Positions 42,564 to 54,617 of a stretch of 64,000 nucleotides of DNA are shown here, in pieces. How positions within the stretch are numbered: the stretch's first letter is position 1; the number at the start of each line of letters is the position of its first letter. The stretch spans positions 5,905,001 through 5,969,000 of the forward strand of contig CM043968.1 of the NCBI GenBank assembly GCA_014529385.2. The letters run 5' to 3'. This stretch comes from Adiantum capillus-veneris (Eukaryota; Streptophyta; Polypodiopsida; Polypodiales; Pteridaceae). The position numbers and the translations under genes are program-made. Under the pieces are notes generated by a model that saw nothing but the letters and a program-made list of their open reading frames with translations, ran no database searches and was not told where the DNA came from.

Positions 42564-43531
42564 AACATGGATCACTATCCATATCCTCCCACCACCAAAA
42601 TAAAAAAATAAGTTGTGCAAAATGATGCCCTTGAAAGTGCCTATTCACTGATGCAATCACAGTCAGCAAATGTTGTTGTACATAGATTGTGATCCATGTT
42701 CCCCAACATGTTAGATTAAGGGAAAAAGCATGCAAACAGTTTCACCTAGCCCTGGGAAATGTCCCATGCAAATTTTGAGCAAAATAGACCATGGGACAAA
42801 AGAATTCAAGGAAAAGGGAAAAGTCAGTCTCCAAATGGTCATTTTAACCCATGCTATGAAAAAATGAGCTAAACTCAGAAAAAAGTGGACAACTAGCTTA
42901 GGGAACATGTCTTGCCTTCCCACAAAGTTTTGTCAAAAATGGTCACCAAACATGGATCGTGATCCATATACCGTTTGAGCAAATTAGCTTGAATTTGAGT
43001 GCAAGCTATTGGTGCAGGTCAATGATTGTAGTATATGTCAAAATTTTAGTGTTTGGTTGCATAAAGTGAGTCGCATGTCAAAGTCCAGCAGTTTCACAAT
43101 GTAAGTGATAGAATTTGTAATTTTGGGCAAAGTGTTGATGTTAAAAGAGATATTGAGTTCAATCTATCAAAGTGAATGCAAAATATGCTTGCAAAGTGGG
43201 CCCAATTTGCCAATAGGTCTAGGAAGTCCAAATAAACCCCAAATGGTGGCGAAAATCAACAGACAAATAGGATTGAGACCATATTTCAACTCCCAATCAT
43301 CACATCAATAAATTCTCAAACAGAACAGTCACAAGGAGGGATCAAAGATGTCATCAAAAACCAAATACGGCAAAGTTGGACTAAATTCGGCCATAAACTA
43401 GGAAATTGGGTAAACTTGGGAGAAACTTGTTTAAATTTGAAAAGATTTCACCAATGTACTAGGATAGGCTATAGGAACATATGCACCAAGTTTCACCTCA
43501 AAAGGCTACCAAACATGCATCATGATCCATA
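42564..43531 (+). repeat. Second array of four palindromes
   Basis: Variants of CATGGATCGYGATCCATG at about 42,564-42,582, 42,680-42,699, 42,950-42,968 and 43,513-43,531, with the same upstream ACCAAGTTTCA/CAAAGTTTTG and ACCAAACATG context as the 28-29.6 kb array. Surrounding sequence resembles the E8 leader, so it is likely the leader of another element copy. No gag follows. Confidence 0.85.
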
Positions 43532-44394
43532 TACCTTTTTCAGTTTTCCCAGCCAGAATCATACCAATAGGTCCTAATTGTTAAGAAAAGCCTAACCCTA
43601 AAGAGTCAAGCCACATTTCTCTAAGTCCGTGGAAAATTTCCAAAAAGTGGCATAAATCTCCAATCACCAATGATCCAAATTTCTCTTAGTCTGCGGAAAA
43701 TTTCCAATAAGTGGTATAAACCGTCAAATGATTGCCAACTTGGCATCAAAGTACCTATACCTGTCTATACATGTCCTATGGGCGAGGCCATGAATGGGGA
43801 TCTTAAGAAACCCGATAACCTAGCCTTGAGTGCTCACCTTCAAAAACCCTCATGCAAGAACCCTCACAAAAGGCTATGCAGACACGACTAGCCACAGTCT
43901 TAGAAGGGGCTCTTTTGAATCGAGTCTCAAAAATGGCCGAGACCATCAAAACAAGCCAAAATCGACTCCCCGATGACGTACAATGTCAATAGCCGCAACA
44001 CAATGTATATAGAAAATGTGAAACTATCAATGTAAAGTTGCAGGACACGTGCTCAAATAGGCGACAAGAAGTATGCAAGCAAAAGTACATAACCAACTCC
44101 CTACATGGAGTAAAACGCTCTCAATAGAGCACAAGTGCTAGTCACAGATAAACCATATGCATCCAAACTCCCATTGGAATTGTAATGGATATCATTGCCA
44201 AAGATGCTTGAAAATTTGCTATATCCAAAGAACTTCGATTGTCTTTGCGTGTGTAAAACTACATCTGAGAGCTATCTTTGAGAAGTTGTCAATAGCTATG
44301 CATAAGAAATATTGTTGAGATAGGCATGTCCTTCTTCAACGACTATGGGAAACATCTCTACATGTGCATACCTTTTGCTATTGGCATTTAGCCT
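43532..44394. other. Unassigned non-coding sequence
   Basis: A 62 bp-period duplication (TTTCTCT(A/T)AGTC(C/T)G(T/C)GGAAAATTTCC) at about 43,615-43,725. Nothing else recognised. Confidence 0.4.
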
Positions 44395-44670
44395 ATGAGT
44401 TGTAAGCTTCTAAGAAGGGCTACACAGAGAGTTATCAGCCAGATAGCCACTCCAGCTTTGTACATAAATAAAGCCCAAGCCTATGCTGCATATACACTAT
44501 GCAAAAGTATTAATAGCCCTTTTTGTGTATTGACTCCACCTTTTTGGAAATTCTGTGTACTTCCCTCTCTAACTGTCTGAGCTATGACTCTTGTAGCCTT
44601 CAAACCCCCTTGAGCTGATTGCACCTCCATGTTCATTTCAAGGACCACCAATTCACCATCAGCCCCAACA
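44395..44670 (+). repeat. LTR end, unknown element, plus strand
   Basis: Ends AGCCCCAACA two bases before a PBS. A TATA-like TACATAAATAAAG at about 44,460. Start of the LTR not defined. Confidence 0.5.
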
Positions 44671-44672
44671 AC

Positions 44673-44684
44673 TGGTATCAGAGC
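44673..44684 (+). promoter_or_regulatory. Primer binding site (tRNA-iMet)
   Basis: Perfect TGGTATCAGAGC after the LTR end CCAACA-AC. Confidence 0.85.
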
Positions 44685-45258
44685 AATTCGATCTCGATCC
44701 TCGCTTCCATCATCGCGCGTGCAGCCCTCCCAAGCAGAAGATGGAAGCTTGAGAGCTTGAGGCAGTCAAGTGCAATAGAGCCAAATCTCGGCAGTGCAAG
44801 CAGGCAATTCGGAGCCAACCTTGCAAGATAAATCAAGGCAGAGACTCACAATCGGGCAGGGCCATTGGCAGTTAGTAGGAGAGCAAAGGAATTGAATCAA
44901 GGAGCTCGTAGGCTCGGCAAGCTCAACAAATCTAAGAGCAAATTCAAAGCAATCAAGGGAGCCGGGGTTTTGCAAGTTGCAAACCTTGAAACATTTCCCA
45001 AATCAAGCTAATTGACATACCAGAATCGAAATTGGCTGCAGTGCTGGTTTCAAACACACACATACGCTCTCTTATTTTCTCTCTTAAGGGCAAGTGAGGA
45101 ACGTTACAGTATGCGCTTGTTGCTGCACAAGGATGTGAATTGAGTGGGTGCTTGAACCTTAATCATGGCTTAATCAAGGGCTTGTGTGAGTAAGGCGGCC
45201 CTCCATTGCAGCACCATTCTTGGCAGTTGAAACCATCTTCTGGCAGTTCTCACTCTCA

Positions 45259-45293
<35 letters not shown>

Positions 45294-45399
45294 TTATTTG
45301 CGGCCGCTCAAGGCTCTCCTGGCAGCTCCCATCCAAATCGGGCATCACGGATGTAATTCTAAGAGTGGGGCGACCTCAGTTAATTTATCTATCTTTTCT
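44685..45399. other. Unassigned leader-like sequence
   Basis: Possible leader or gag start of the element whose PBS is at 44,673, with no recognised domain. A (CA)n tract lies at 45,259-45,290. Confidence 0.35.
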
Positions 45400-45570
45400 A
45401 GAGGGCGTGCACTTCTGTGTCATGGCTCTGTTGCCGAAGATGTAATTTGAGAATCTGTTGTGTCCAGCCAACATTGTCTTTCATTACCTGCTCCAATGCC
45501 TCTTTCATTGAATTAAGCCCTTCTTTCATTTATTCCATTTCTAAGCTGGACACAGATGCATGCACCTCCA

Positions 45571-46035
45571 TCATTTGGCATATAGAATTGACAATGGCGT
45601 TCCATCTAGACTGGCTACAATGCATCCTTGGGTTGCTGTCTCTGGATCACTCTGGTTGCACTCATATACCGTGATAGGGGAAAGCTCTATGTCAAGTTTC
45701 TTCATCACTAGCCTCCCTTTGAGTGGTTGTTTTTGGACTCTCGGGAGTGTGTCCAACTTAATTATTGGCAATTGAGTGTGGCCAAGCTCAAATCCGTTGT
45801 CTGATGCCTCCTCAAGCCTAACAATTGTTTGGGTTTTCTCTGTGCTAACAACTTTCTGCTGCGTTTGGTGTGCTTGTTGTTGCTGCTTGATGGCCTTGCT
45901 TTGCGTCATGTCTACTGAGGTCTTTTCAATGCTTATTGGCTTTTGGGCTCTATCTTTGAATGACTTCAATAGATCCACCGTTTTTTTTCTTACTGGACCC
46001 AGTTTTTGCCTGCAACTCTTAGTCCCAATTTGCAC
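45571..46035 (-). CDS. E10 downstream ORF, unknown function
   Basis: 154 residues open: basic start (CRQKLGPVRKKTVDLLKSFK), Gln-rich middle (IKQQQQAHQTQQK), then GFELGHTQLPIIKLDTLPR and PITVYECNQSDPETATQGCI. No known domain recognised. It lies 3' of integrase, where Athila-type elements carry an env-like or extra ORF; no signal peptide or membrane segment is seen here. Start codon uncertain. Confidence 0.45.
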   Translation of the reverse strand: MQIGTKSCRQKLGPVRKKTVDLLKSFKDRAQKPISIEKTSVDMTQSKAIKQQQQAHQTQQKVVSTEKTQTIVRLEEASDNGFELGHTQLPIIKLDTLPRVQKQPLKGRLVMKKLDIELSPITVYECNQSDPETATQGCIVASLDGTPLSILYAK

Positions 46036-46594
46036 CGTCTCTTTGCGTTTACCTTCATATTGCTTTGTTGTAGTGTCTACCTGTTCTACCTTGGTCTTGC
46101 TAGCATCTCTCGTGGCAATTTTTGTTAGAAGATGTTACAATGATCTTTAACGCTCTATCCTTAGTTACCTTATGCCAAATCGTCTTCAAAATTGACATGA
46201 ACTGGCACTAGATCTACCAAAAAAGAAACTGCTAGACATACCATGCCTTAAATAGATTTTTGGATTTGGCATTAGCAGTCTGCTACACTACGCTGGCATG
46301 AAGGAAGTGGCTTGTATTGATATTGGCCTTTGGATTCTAGATTCTGGATTCTAGCCAGTAACATGGCAAATAACTTTTCAGAGAGGTAAGTTGGGTTATT
46401 CTTCAGGCTGATGGTTTTTGCAACAAACTTGTATACGGCAGGTGCATTCCTATGTTGCTACTGGAATGCCCTGAGCACCATCCTTTCGCTTTGTTCTAGC
46501 CTGCTCATCTTCCTTCAAAAATATGCTAACTTCGTCTGCTATAGCTAGTGTGGACTTTTGTGCATCTAGAATTCTGAACATGTGGGCCAATTCA

Positions 46595-46892
46595 CTAGGT
46601 GTTAGATCCACAGTTTGGTTGTTGACCAGTGTCGTGCCCTTGTATGCCTTTGGCTAACACTTGCTGAGTGATTCTTGCATTGAATGGTAGTGCTGTGGCC
46701 TTTAGAACCACTTCTAAGCACCACAACTTTAACAATTCCTGCTCTTTGTCTTGAAAAACATATATTGCATTTTTGTTGTGTTGCACTACACCTATATCTT
46801 CTGCTATAAAAGCATTTAAAATATTTGCCTTTGTTGTCATGGTGTCTAGCATTTCTTGCATCTACTGTGAAGTGGACTTCCTTCCCATACAC
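46595..46892 (-). pseudogene. E10 downstream open segment, unknown
   Basis: MQEMLDTMTTKANILNAFIA followed by DKEQELLKLWCLEVVLKATA; protein-like, helix-prone composition. No family recognised. It may be part of the same 3' ORF as 45,571-46,035, separated by stops. Confidence 0.35.
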
Positions 46893-47296
46893 GACTCAGA
46901 TGAACCTATTTGTAGGGAAGAAGACTGACTTGTGCTAAACAAACTATAGAGCGAGTAGCGGGGTGTCTCAGGTAGGGTAATAGTCGAAGGAGGATTTGTG
47001 TGCAGAGACGAAGCTATATGTTGTGAGTGCAAAGCGTTTTCTACAGGGAGATGCGACTAAAGTGTAGATGGTGAACCTTCGGCATAGTTAGATGTATACA
47101 CGCCATGAATGCTCCACTCTTCGCCCGCCTTTGATTTATGTGCATCGTTTGTGACGTGTTACACATGCATTTGCCTACTTGATTTGTATTATTGACAAGA
47201 TCCTTTTTTTGATTGTTTCATTCATTTCCCCTGGATGATCGTTATTTGATACTGGCTTCACTGGTGCATACAACTGGATTTGGACTAGTCTGACTT

Positions 47297-48370
47297 CTAA
47301 ATGGAGTGTTGCTTGAAAGTACTGAGTTGCTGAACTGGTGCTGGGTTTGCCCTATGTGGATTCTGGTATGAGGTTGCTGGTATCTCTTCTAGTGGTTCTA
47401 AAATTGTCATGACATGGAATAAGTTGAGTGGTTCCTCTTCTGCATCTGGTACTAGTTCTACTAGAAGCTCCTCTGCTTTGGAATATTTTAACTTGATTTT
47501 GGCCCCATTGTAGACTCCATGCAATAGTAAACCCAACAAGTCTTTGAGTCTTACCATCCCATTGAAGAACACCCAATCCACTTCATAGGGTCTTGACCAA
47601 GCTATCTTCAAGTTTGGCTTCTTCGATCGCAGTTTGGACTGATATAAGAATACCATACCACCCCTCCAAAATTCTCGTACCTTTATCCTACTATCATGCT
47701 AGTGTTTCCTTCTTTGATGAACCACTTCTTGTTCAAGCATGGCCCTCTGTCTTATTTCATCCAACTGTAAAAGCTCGTCCAATCTTTGCTTCAAATTTTG
47801 ATTAAAGTCCATTCCATACTCAATTGCCATTCTGAGACTGGGAATAGCAAATTCCATTGCTACTAGTGCCTCTGTGCCATACACCATTCTGAAAGGTGTC
47901 ATGCCAGTAGGAACCTTGTAGGTAGTTCTATACACCCATAATGCCGACTGAAGGTTAGTGTCCCACTTATGCGGTTCTTTTTGAACTATCTTATTGAGGG
48001 TAGTCTTAATGGTTTTATTGCTACTCTCTACCTGGCCATTGCACCTAGGATAATACAATGTATACTTTTGATGCTTTACTGAAAACATCTATGTCAAAAG
48101 CTGAATAGTTTCATTAATGAAGTGCATTCCCTAATCTGAAACTATTTCCACCGGACATCCATATTTGTAGACATCCATATCTACAGATAATGTTTTCATA
48201 TACAAAATGTTAATGTTGATTTAACAGTATTATCTAGTAAAGTCTCAGCCTCGACCCATTTGCTGACATAACATGTGGTGATGATAATCTATTTGTTCTT
48301 CCTTGGAGTGAGTTTCTTGAATGGTCCCATAAAATCTACACCCCATTTCATGAAAATTCCTTGTGGATAT
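47297..48370 (-). pseudogene. E10 integrase, core and C-terminus
   Basis: Near 48,320: GIFMKWGVDFMGPFKKLTPR (first Asp) and VSKWVEAETLLDNTV; after a damaged part, YYPRCNGQVESSNKTIKTTL (Glu) and ALWVYRTTYKVPTGMTPFRM at 47,699-48,088, then the C-terminal domain MVFLYQSKLRSKKPNLKIAW in 47,297-47,656. The second Asp region is lost in the disrupted stretch 48,090-48,200. Confidence 0.88.
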
Positions 48371-49285
48371 TGTTGGGGGTTCCATCGTTGCATAGCTCCA
48401 ATGACCAACAAAAGTATCAATTGGAGGGATGAGCTACCCGGCTAGGGCATGGAAACACTCACATGATTAGTGAGCTAATCATGGCAACACGAATGGTGAC
48501 TCTATGAGGTGAGCTTCTCGGCCTATGGAGGAGCTAAGCCACAACGATTGGAAATCTCCACATCCAATTCCCTTCACCTTCAATCAACCCCATCACACAC
48601 ACTAACGATTATAAGACTCACACAACACTAATCCTATCATGCAACACACTAATCATAAGCACACACACATAGATCTATCGACCACCACACTCCAATCAAA
48701 CCTACATGCACACAAGCAAAAGAGGGCAATCACACAAGATTAGAGAGGGATTAACCACTAATTAGTTAAGATCTAGCTAATCAAAGCATCATATGCAATC
48801 ATAAGAAGTATGAGAGAGGCATAGTGAAAGAGAATCAAGCATTGATTAGTGTCAATCAAGTCACATGAGCAAGTAGAAGCTCAAGGACTCCATAGCCACA
48901 CACCTCAAGAGCTCTAAGCAAAGAGTGCTCTCAACAAATGAGCTTGAGAACCCTAATTTCTTTTACACACTGCCTTATACCTAGGGTAAAAATATGCAAT
49001 GTCTGGGTGCCCAAGGCCTTTAGGCTCCAACCACTTACTAAATTTGAAACCTAAGCACACTAACTGACCTGTTCTTTATAGCTTAAAACTCCCATTGAGC
49101 CCGTAACACATTAAAATATTACAATGGCTTGAAATAAATCGGGAATTTACAATACATGACCATTTTGGGAAGATGTGGAAAATGTGTAACTCCAATCTTC
49201 ACTGCTTCTTTGTATTCATCCTCAATGTGCATTTGTAAGGCTTGGCCTTTAGTAGCTTCTGTTAAATGAGGTCGACTAGTTAACA
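48371..49285 (-). repeat. E11 3' LTR (915 bp)
   Basis: Plus-strand ends TGTTGGGGGT ... TAGTTAACA, the same as the right LTR. AC-rich in places (ACACACACATAGATC). Confidence 0.92.
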
Positions 49286-49299
49286 TTCCCCCCTTTCGA
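49286..49299 (-). promoter_or_regulatory. E11 polypurine tract
   Basis: Minus strand CGAAAGGGGGGAA directly before the LTR start. Confidence 0.75.
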
Positions 49300-50450
49300 T
49301 TTTAGTGCCCGTCCTCAAGCATTATTGAAAAGTGTCCGTGGAGGTTGTGGAAGGTTTTTGATTGGTTGTTGATGGACTGATTTTCTTCATTTGTCGTTGA
49401 ATTTGTTGATGTGGTTCAATCTACTCTAGCATCTTCATTGGTTCGAATATGTCTGATATGAGAGATGATGTCGCATTTGTCCGTTGTAATAGCATAATAA
49501 TGAGGCTACTGTTTATTTATGAAAAGTATGTACAAGGGAAGTAGAATGATAAGTTTCTAAATTAGGGTCTAATACCTGGATGACCAAGGGGAAAAAACCC
49601 AGTGGGAAAAAAGTGCATTTGGGATACACGCATTATTGGAGTACTTACTAGCATGGGAAATATTAATAAAGTACTCAAGAGATTATTTGTTGATAGATAT
49701 GGAATTAAAAAGGCAGCAAATATGAGAGGGTAGCATGATGGAACATGGGTTTGCCTGTTGTAGTCCGCTCAAGGTGCATGGGTGGAAGCAAAAAAGAGTG
49801 TCTAATGCATATGTCCAATGGTGGGACATCCTATATGCATACATATAAATGCATGGGAAACAATATGTTGTGCAAGAAAGGTTTTGAGGGGTTCTTCAGA
49901 AAGATGGTGTAGCTATAAAAGCATATGACATGGCTTTGCAAGCTGGCACCCCTTTAAGAATGGTTTTCGTTGACGAGGATATGTGCTCTCATCTTATTGT
50001 GCATTATGTGTGAGTGTTGGACTCTACGACACTCCACCAATTGTAAGTTAATAGACTTTGACTCTTATACTCATCTCATTCAACATGAGCAAAACAACTT
50101 AGGTATGCTCAACTCTTTTAGCTTGAGCGTAGGCCTAATAACTACGACTCTTAGCACAAAGTTTATTACAACTTGAAGCTTTGGGACTAATGCTTTGCTC
50201 ATTTTATGGCTCAACAGCCCGACTCTGACTATTCCAAAGAGTATTTTTTTGCACCCTGGCGACTTGACTTTTTACATTCTTGTGCTTACTACAAACATTT
50301 CTTCAGGTAAAAGTAAACTTGAATCCTCAAAAAGAGGATTAGTGAAGGACCAAGTTGGCATTGAAGGTTTCTTTTGCCATACCTGTTTTATCATCTTTGT
50401 ATGTGCATTCATGTTGGTTGGGTTGTCCTTCTTTGACTGTGAAGACTCCA
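49300..50450. other. E11 3' interior, no coding seen
   Basis: AT-rich. The plus-strand open frame at 50,195-50,545 overlaps minus coding-like sequence and is taken as a shadow. Confidence 0.4.
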
Positions 50451-51907
50451 TTATCTGTTTGATTCTCCAATTAGGCATGATGATAGGAGTCTTTGGTGTT
50501 GTTGTAGGCCTCTGTTCACTGTGTTGGCATCTGGCTTTTGACTAGGAGCATTGGAAGATTTAGGAATCCAAATCTCTTGATGACCTTTGTATCTCCTTTG
50601 TGGACTTTGCTTAGCTCTGGGTCTTGTTAAGTTCTTGAGATCTTCATGCAGGTCTGGTGTACTTACAGTTGGCTTGTGGTTGATTGGTAGCCAAATCTTT
50701 GTATAACCTGTGTAGAATCCTTGTCTAAGAGGAAGCTTCTTTGAGATCCGTCTTTGTTCTATATCCTCTTGAGAGTTGTGGTAGACTTTAGCATCCTTTG
50801 ATGTTTTTCTATTGTATACCTGCTTCTGAGGTATCATAAGATATTGCCAAGGTTGATACCTTGTGGGCCTTCTTTCTTGGAAGGGACTTGACGTTACTTC
50901 ATATGCTCTAACCTACGGTTTTGGTACCCATATTTGTCTGTTACCTCTATAGTACTCCTATTCTTTTAAGCTCCACTGTGATGCTATCCATCCCATGTGT
51001 TTGTCTTTCTGTCTTGATTTCCCATCCTTAATCCCGGATCCTTGACTTTGACTAAACTACTCAGAAAAAAAATTGGCTTGACTTTCCTTTGCTTTCTTGA
51101 GTATTTTGGTTGAAATATCTTTGCTTTTTTGGTTTTAGTTGGGTCAGCAATTGACTTGAAGTTTTGAAAACCGGACTTGCTTGAAGAAGCTAATCCATGA
51201 GGGTTCTTTGATATAGAGGCATATGATGTCACTCCTTTTGTGCTGATCGGTGGAAGGTCCACTTTTGCTTTACCTTTGTCTGCAAGATTTGTCTTTGATT
51301 CTTGTGACTTTTGCAACTTTGCATCTAGCATTAACGGTACCTGTAAATGTTGCTACTACCTCTTGGAAAAGAGAGTATTAGCATTTTATCTTCTTTGTAG
51401 GCCTTGTGTTGGTTTAACCACTAATATCCAAGGATGATATCTGCAAGCATTTCCTTTGAAGGCTTCAGCTGAAACTTTACCTGCTCTTCATAATTTTGGA
51501 TGCTAAGGGTAGCAACCATTTCTTCTTGACTTGTAGCCTTACCCATGATTTATCTATTATCTGGCTTCCTTGAGTAATCTCTAGAATGCTCTAGATGTTG
51601 TCTGCAACCATATTGCACTTTGCTTCTTTATCCAATAGAGCATTACATGTAACACTTGCTCCTTTTTTGTACTGCTGAGAATTATAGCTATTCTCATTGT
51701 TGGCTCTATTGAAGATCTCAGTTCTGCATTTGCCATGGTCTCATCTTGATCTAACCGTGTCTCTATGGAGGGTGGCTTGAGACTTTGTGTTCCACTCTGA
51801 CTTACATCAACTGATTCGACTGGCAATGAGTGATTGATCTTTGGACTTCCTATTTCTTCCTGATTTTTTGCAACCTCGTTCCTCTTAACTTCTGGCTTAG
51901 GTGGCAT
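50451..51907 (-). pseudogene. E11 open segments with WIPK motif
   Basis: Three open pieces: 51,581-51,907, 50,984-51,331 and 50,451-50,837. Polar, Lys/Ser/Gln-rich. The last has TGYTKIWLPINHKPTV and HQEIWIPKSSNAPS, a repeated (I/V)W(I/L)P(K/I) pattern also seen in the 3' tail of E8. Function unknown. Confidence 0.4.
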
Positions 51908-51977
51908 TCTCTGCTCAATAGCTATTGTGGTTGCCCTTTGCTCTGCTTGATTTGCACTTGCTATTATCTGATTTTCT

Positions 51978-52376
51978 TTAAGCTCTTCTAAAGTATCTAT
52001 TCAATGGAGATGAATCATCTTCAATAAGCTTTGCTTTGGCATCGATCTCCATTTTAACTATGCTTGAGGACTTTGTGCTGTCATCCGCGGGTGACCATTG
52101 TTGGTCTTCATTTTTGGTTGTCTCCGAAGACTCCGTCATGTTTGAATTCTGTATCTCTGACATCTTTTGGGCCATTGGCATTCCCATTATGACGTCCTCT
52201 GGCATATCCTTTGCTGTTATCACGTGGAATTGGATTATAATGTTCTGCAAACTTATTTCAATGGTGATGGAGATGATTCCCCAGCATTCTGCTTGTTTGT
52301 TTCCAGATATGTCAATGAATTCAAGAGCATCTTCCAGCTGTGGTTTGCCACATCTTTTCCAAGTGCAAAAAGACAT
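51978..52376 (-). pseudogene. E11 retropepsin-like segment
   Basis: Within 132 residues, ALEFIDISGNKQAECWG and, about 40 residues on, AKDMPEDVIMGMPMAQ resemble the two conserved ends of a retropepsin, but the catalytic D-S/T-G is not clear (D-I-S-G). Tentative. Confidence 0.4.
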
Positions 52377-52582
52377 GAGGTCCTTGTCTAGCTAAAAATC
52401 TAGCTTTACTTCGCTTGAAGGTTTTTCTTCATTCTCACCAACAATGTTGCAATTGATTGTCTCATGATTTCTTTCTTTATTGACTGCCTTTGTTGTGACA
52501 GTGTCCTTTGGTTGAGCTTTATCTGCATTTTATTTGCTTCGATCACCTGCTTCCATTGATGTTGACTCCATTGGCTGTAATA

Positions 52583-53062
52583 TTAAACCTTTTGCTGCAA
52601 TTGTTGAGCACTGTCTTCCTGCATTTGGGTAACTTTTGAGCTTAGAAGATCCACTGTACTTTTTGGAAGAATCTGTCTCTTTGGAGGAGATTTTGGTGGT
52701 GACCTTTGCGTAGCTTTCTGAACTCTAGCTTCCGTTGATTTTGACTTATCTGTCACCTGTTCTGGTAGCTTGAGTCTTTGCATCATCTTCAGATAGTCTT
52801 TGACTTCAATCTTACCATCCATAGGGGTTTGTACAAGGTCATGATCTTGCTGATATTCGTTACCGTATGCATCTAGATATGCATATGTGAGCTTGGTCAC
52901 ATGGAACTGTTTGAACACTCTTGGATTTGTTGGCTTTTGACTTTGTCTTTTGGAGATCAGCTGAAACTTTTGTCCGTGATGATCTTCATAGAGGTATTTA
53001 TCTGTAGACTCTGATGGAATCTGGGTCAATTGGAAACTTCCAACAACCATATGATCTTTCAA
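52583..53062 (-). CDS. E11 open segment, unknown protein
   Basis: 159 residues: VVGSFQLTQIPSESTDKYLY, VFKQFHVTKLTYAYLDAYGN, then a basic Pro/Ser-rich tail (RSPPKSPPKRQILPK). No domain recognised. It lies between the zinc-knuckle part and the protease-like part. Confidence 0.4.
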   Translation of the reverse strand: MKDHMVVGSFQLTQIPSESTDKYLYEDHHGQKFQLISKRQSQKPTNPRVFKQFHVTKLTYAYLDAYGNEYQQDHDLVQTPMDGKIEVKDYLKMMQRLKLPEQVTDKSKSTEARVQKATQRSPPKSPPKRQILPKSTVDLLSSKVTQMQEDSAQQLQQKV

Positions 53063-53700
53063 TGGTTTCTTCTTTGAAGAGGTCTATTTTGGCTAGAGGC
53101 TATAGGGGTTCTAACTGACATTGGGGTTCATGGTACAAGAGCTGATTTTGATGGGTTTACAGCTCCCCCCTTCCTAGGGTGATCACTATAGCTTGCTTCA
53201 TTATGAGAGTTCAAAACTATTTTGACTCTGGTTTAGTCTCACCTTTTGGGACTGGGAAGGCACACTTTGGGTAGCATTGTTGATGTTTGGCATTTGTAAA
53301 TCTTTTGCATAGTTTCCTATGTATCTTCGTGAAACATGACAAATTACTCCCCAAGTCAACCTGTAGATAGCATTATCTTTTGCCCTGATATTATCTATCC
53401 CATGGGTCTCCTATGATATGAGCTTCTGTGGTTTCAGGACCCAAGGCATCATAGATCTTAGACTCTCGTCTATATCTACGACTGTTTTGGTCAAAGTATA
53501 TGCTGTGGAGGAGAGTTTGGCTCTGAACGGATTTCTGGGTTCACTTAGGTAATATCCTTCAGCTCTAGAGAGGATGGGCTATAATAGATTCTTTCCTCTG
53601 AAATGAACCATCCTTTTTGATCTATCACTGGACGCACTTCTATGAGCTAGTATGTGGGCCGTTCAAACACTGGTTGATCCTTTTTGTACAATTTCCCTTT

Positions 53701-54617
53701 TTAGTCTACATAGTGTGCATATGAACTATGTGTACCATACAATGCTAACAACATTATGTTTGATGTGTCCCTTAGACTCGTGAATGATTGCACACTTGTG
53801 GCAGTGGATGCGGAATCATTTGCAAAACTAACAGTCTTTTCTACAATCTGTGATATTTGGACACCTTGACCAAATTCATGCAAGAATTTGTTCAAAGAAT
53901 CAATTTTAAGCTTTTCATGTGCCTGTGCATCTTTATGCTGATTTTGAACTTCTAGTGTTTTTATTGGTGCTTGTAACGATAATGCAGAATCAATAATGCA
54001 GAATCATCTAATTGCATTAAAAGTGACAAGTTAGATGCAGTTACATCAAGATTCTCATTTCCAATTTTCTCTGTGCCCTGCTTGTTGGCAGTTGATATGT
54101 CCCTATTGTCTGGATTTCTTGGACAATCTTCAAAAAAATGTTCACCTTTTCGTCCACAATTTGAGCAATACACCATGACTGGTGGTATTTCATTTGGTTC
54201 TGTCATGTCAAGCTTTAGCTAAGAAGTTTCAGCTTTTGTACTTGCCAAGTTGTCGGCATCTTCTTTTAAAACACTATGTATCAAGCTGTAGATTGCTCCA
54301 TCTTGACCATTGTACCGTCTTTGGCTTGGTTCTCCAATTAGACTGGCTTCTATTGGCTGATCTGTTGGATCTTGCAATTTTGCTTCTCGATTATAGATCT
54401 GACCGCTGCAATCCATGTACAATGACCCTGATTGCATATGCACCAACTGTATGTTTTGTTGACTTGGGTTGACTTTCTGAACTTCTATCTGCACCTCATC
54501 TTTGAGCTTGCAATACCTGGCTTCACTGAAGTCTGTGAACATCTGGGAGTCCTCTAAATCTGGCTTTACTCTGATCAATAGGATCGTGGCTCCTGTGTCG
54601 CTTTTGCTGCTCATCAA
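53701..54617 (-). pseudogene. E11 gag-like region with zinc knuckle
   Basis: Open pieces 54,219-54,617, 53,961-54,206 and 53,701-53,895. The middle one has VYCSNCGRKGEHFFEDCP at about 54,122-54,167: C-x2-C-x5-H-x4-C, one residue longer than a standard knuckle. A nucleic-acid-binding Gag-type role is inferred. Confidence 0.55.

Noticed and set aside
50195-50545. Plus-strand membrane-like frame inside E11
   Set aside because: Overlaps the minus-strand WIPK-motif segment and has no start context or homologue I recognise.
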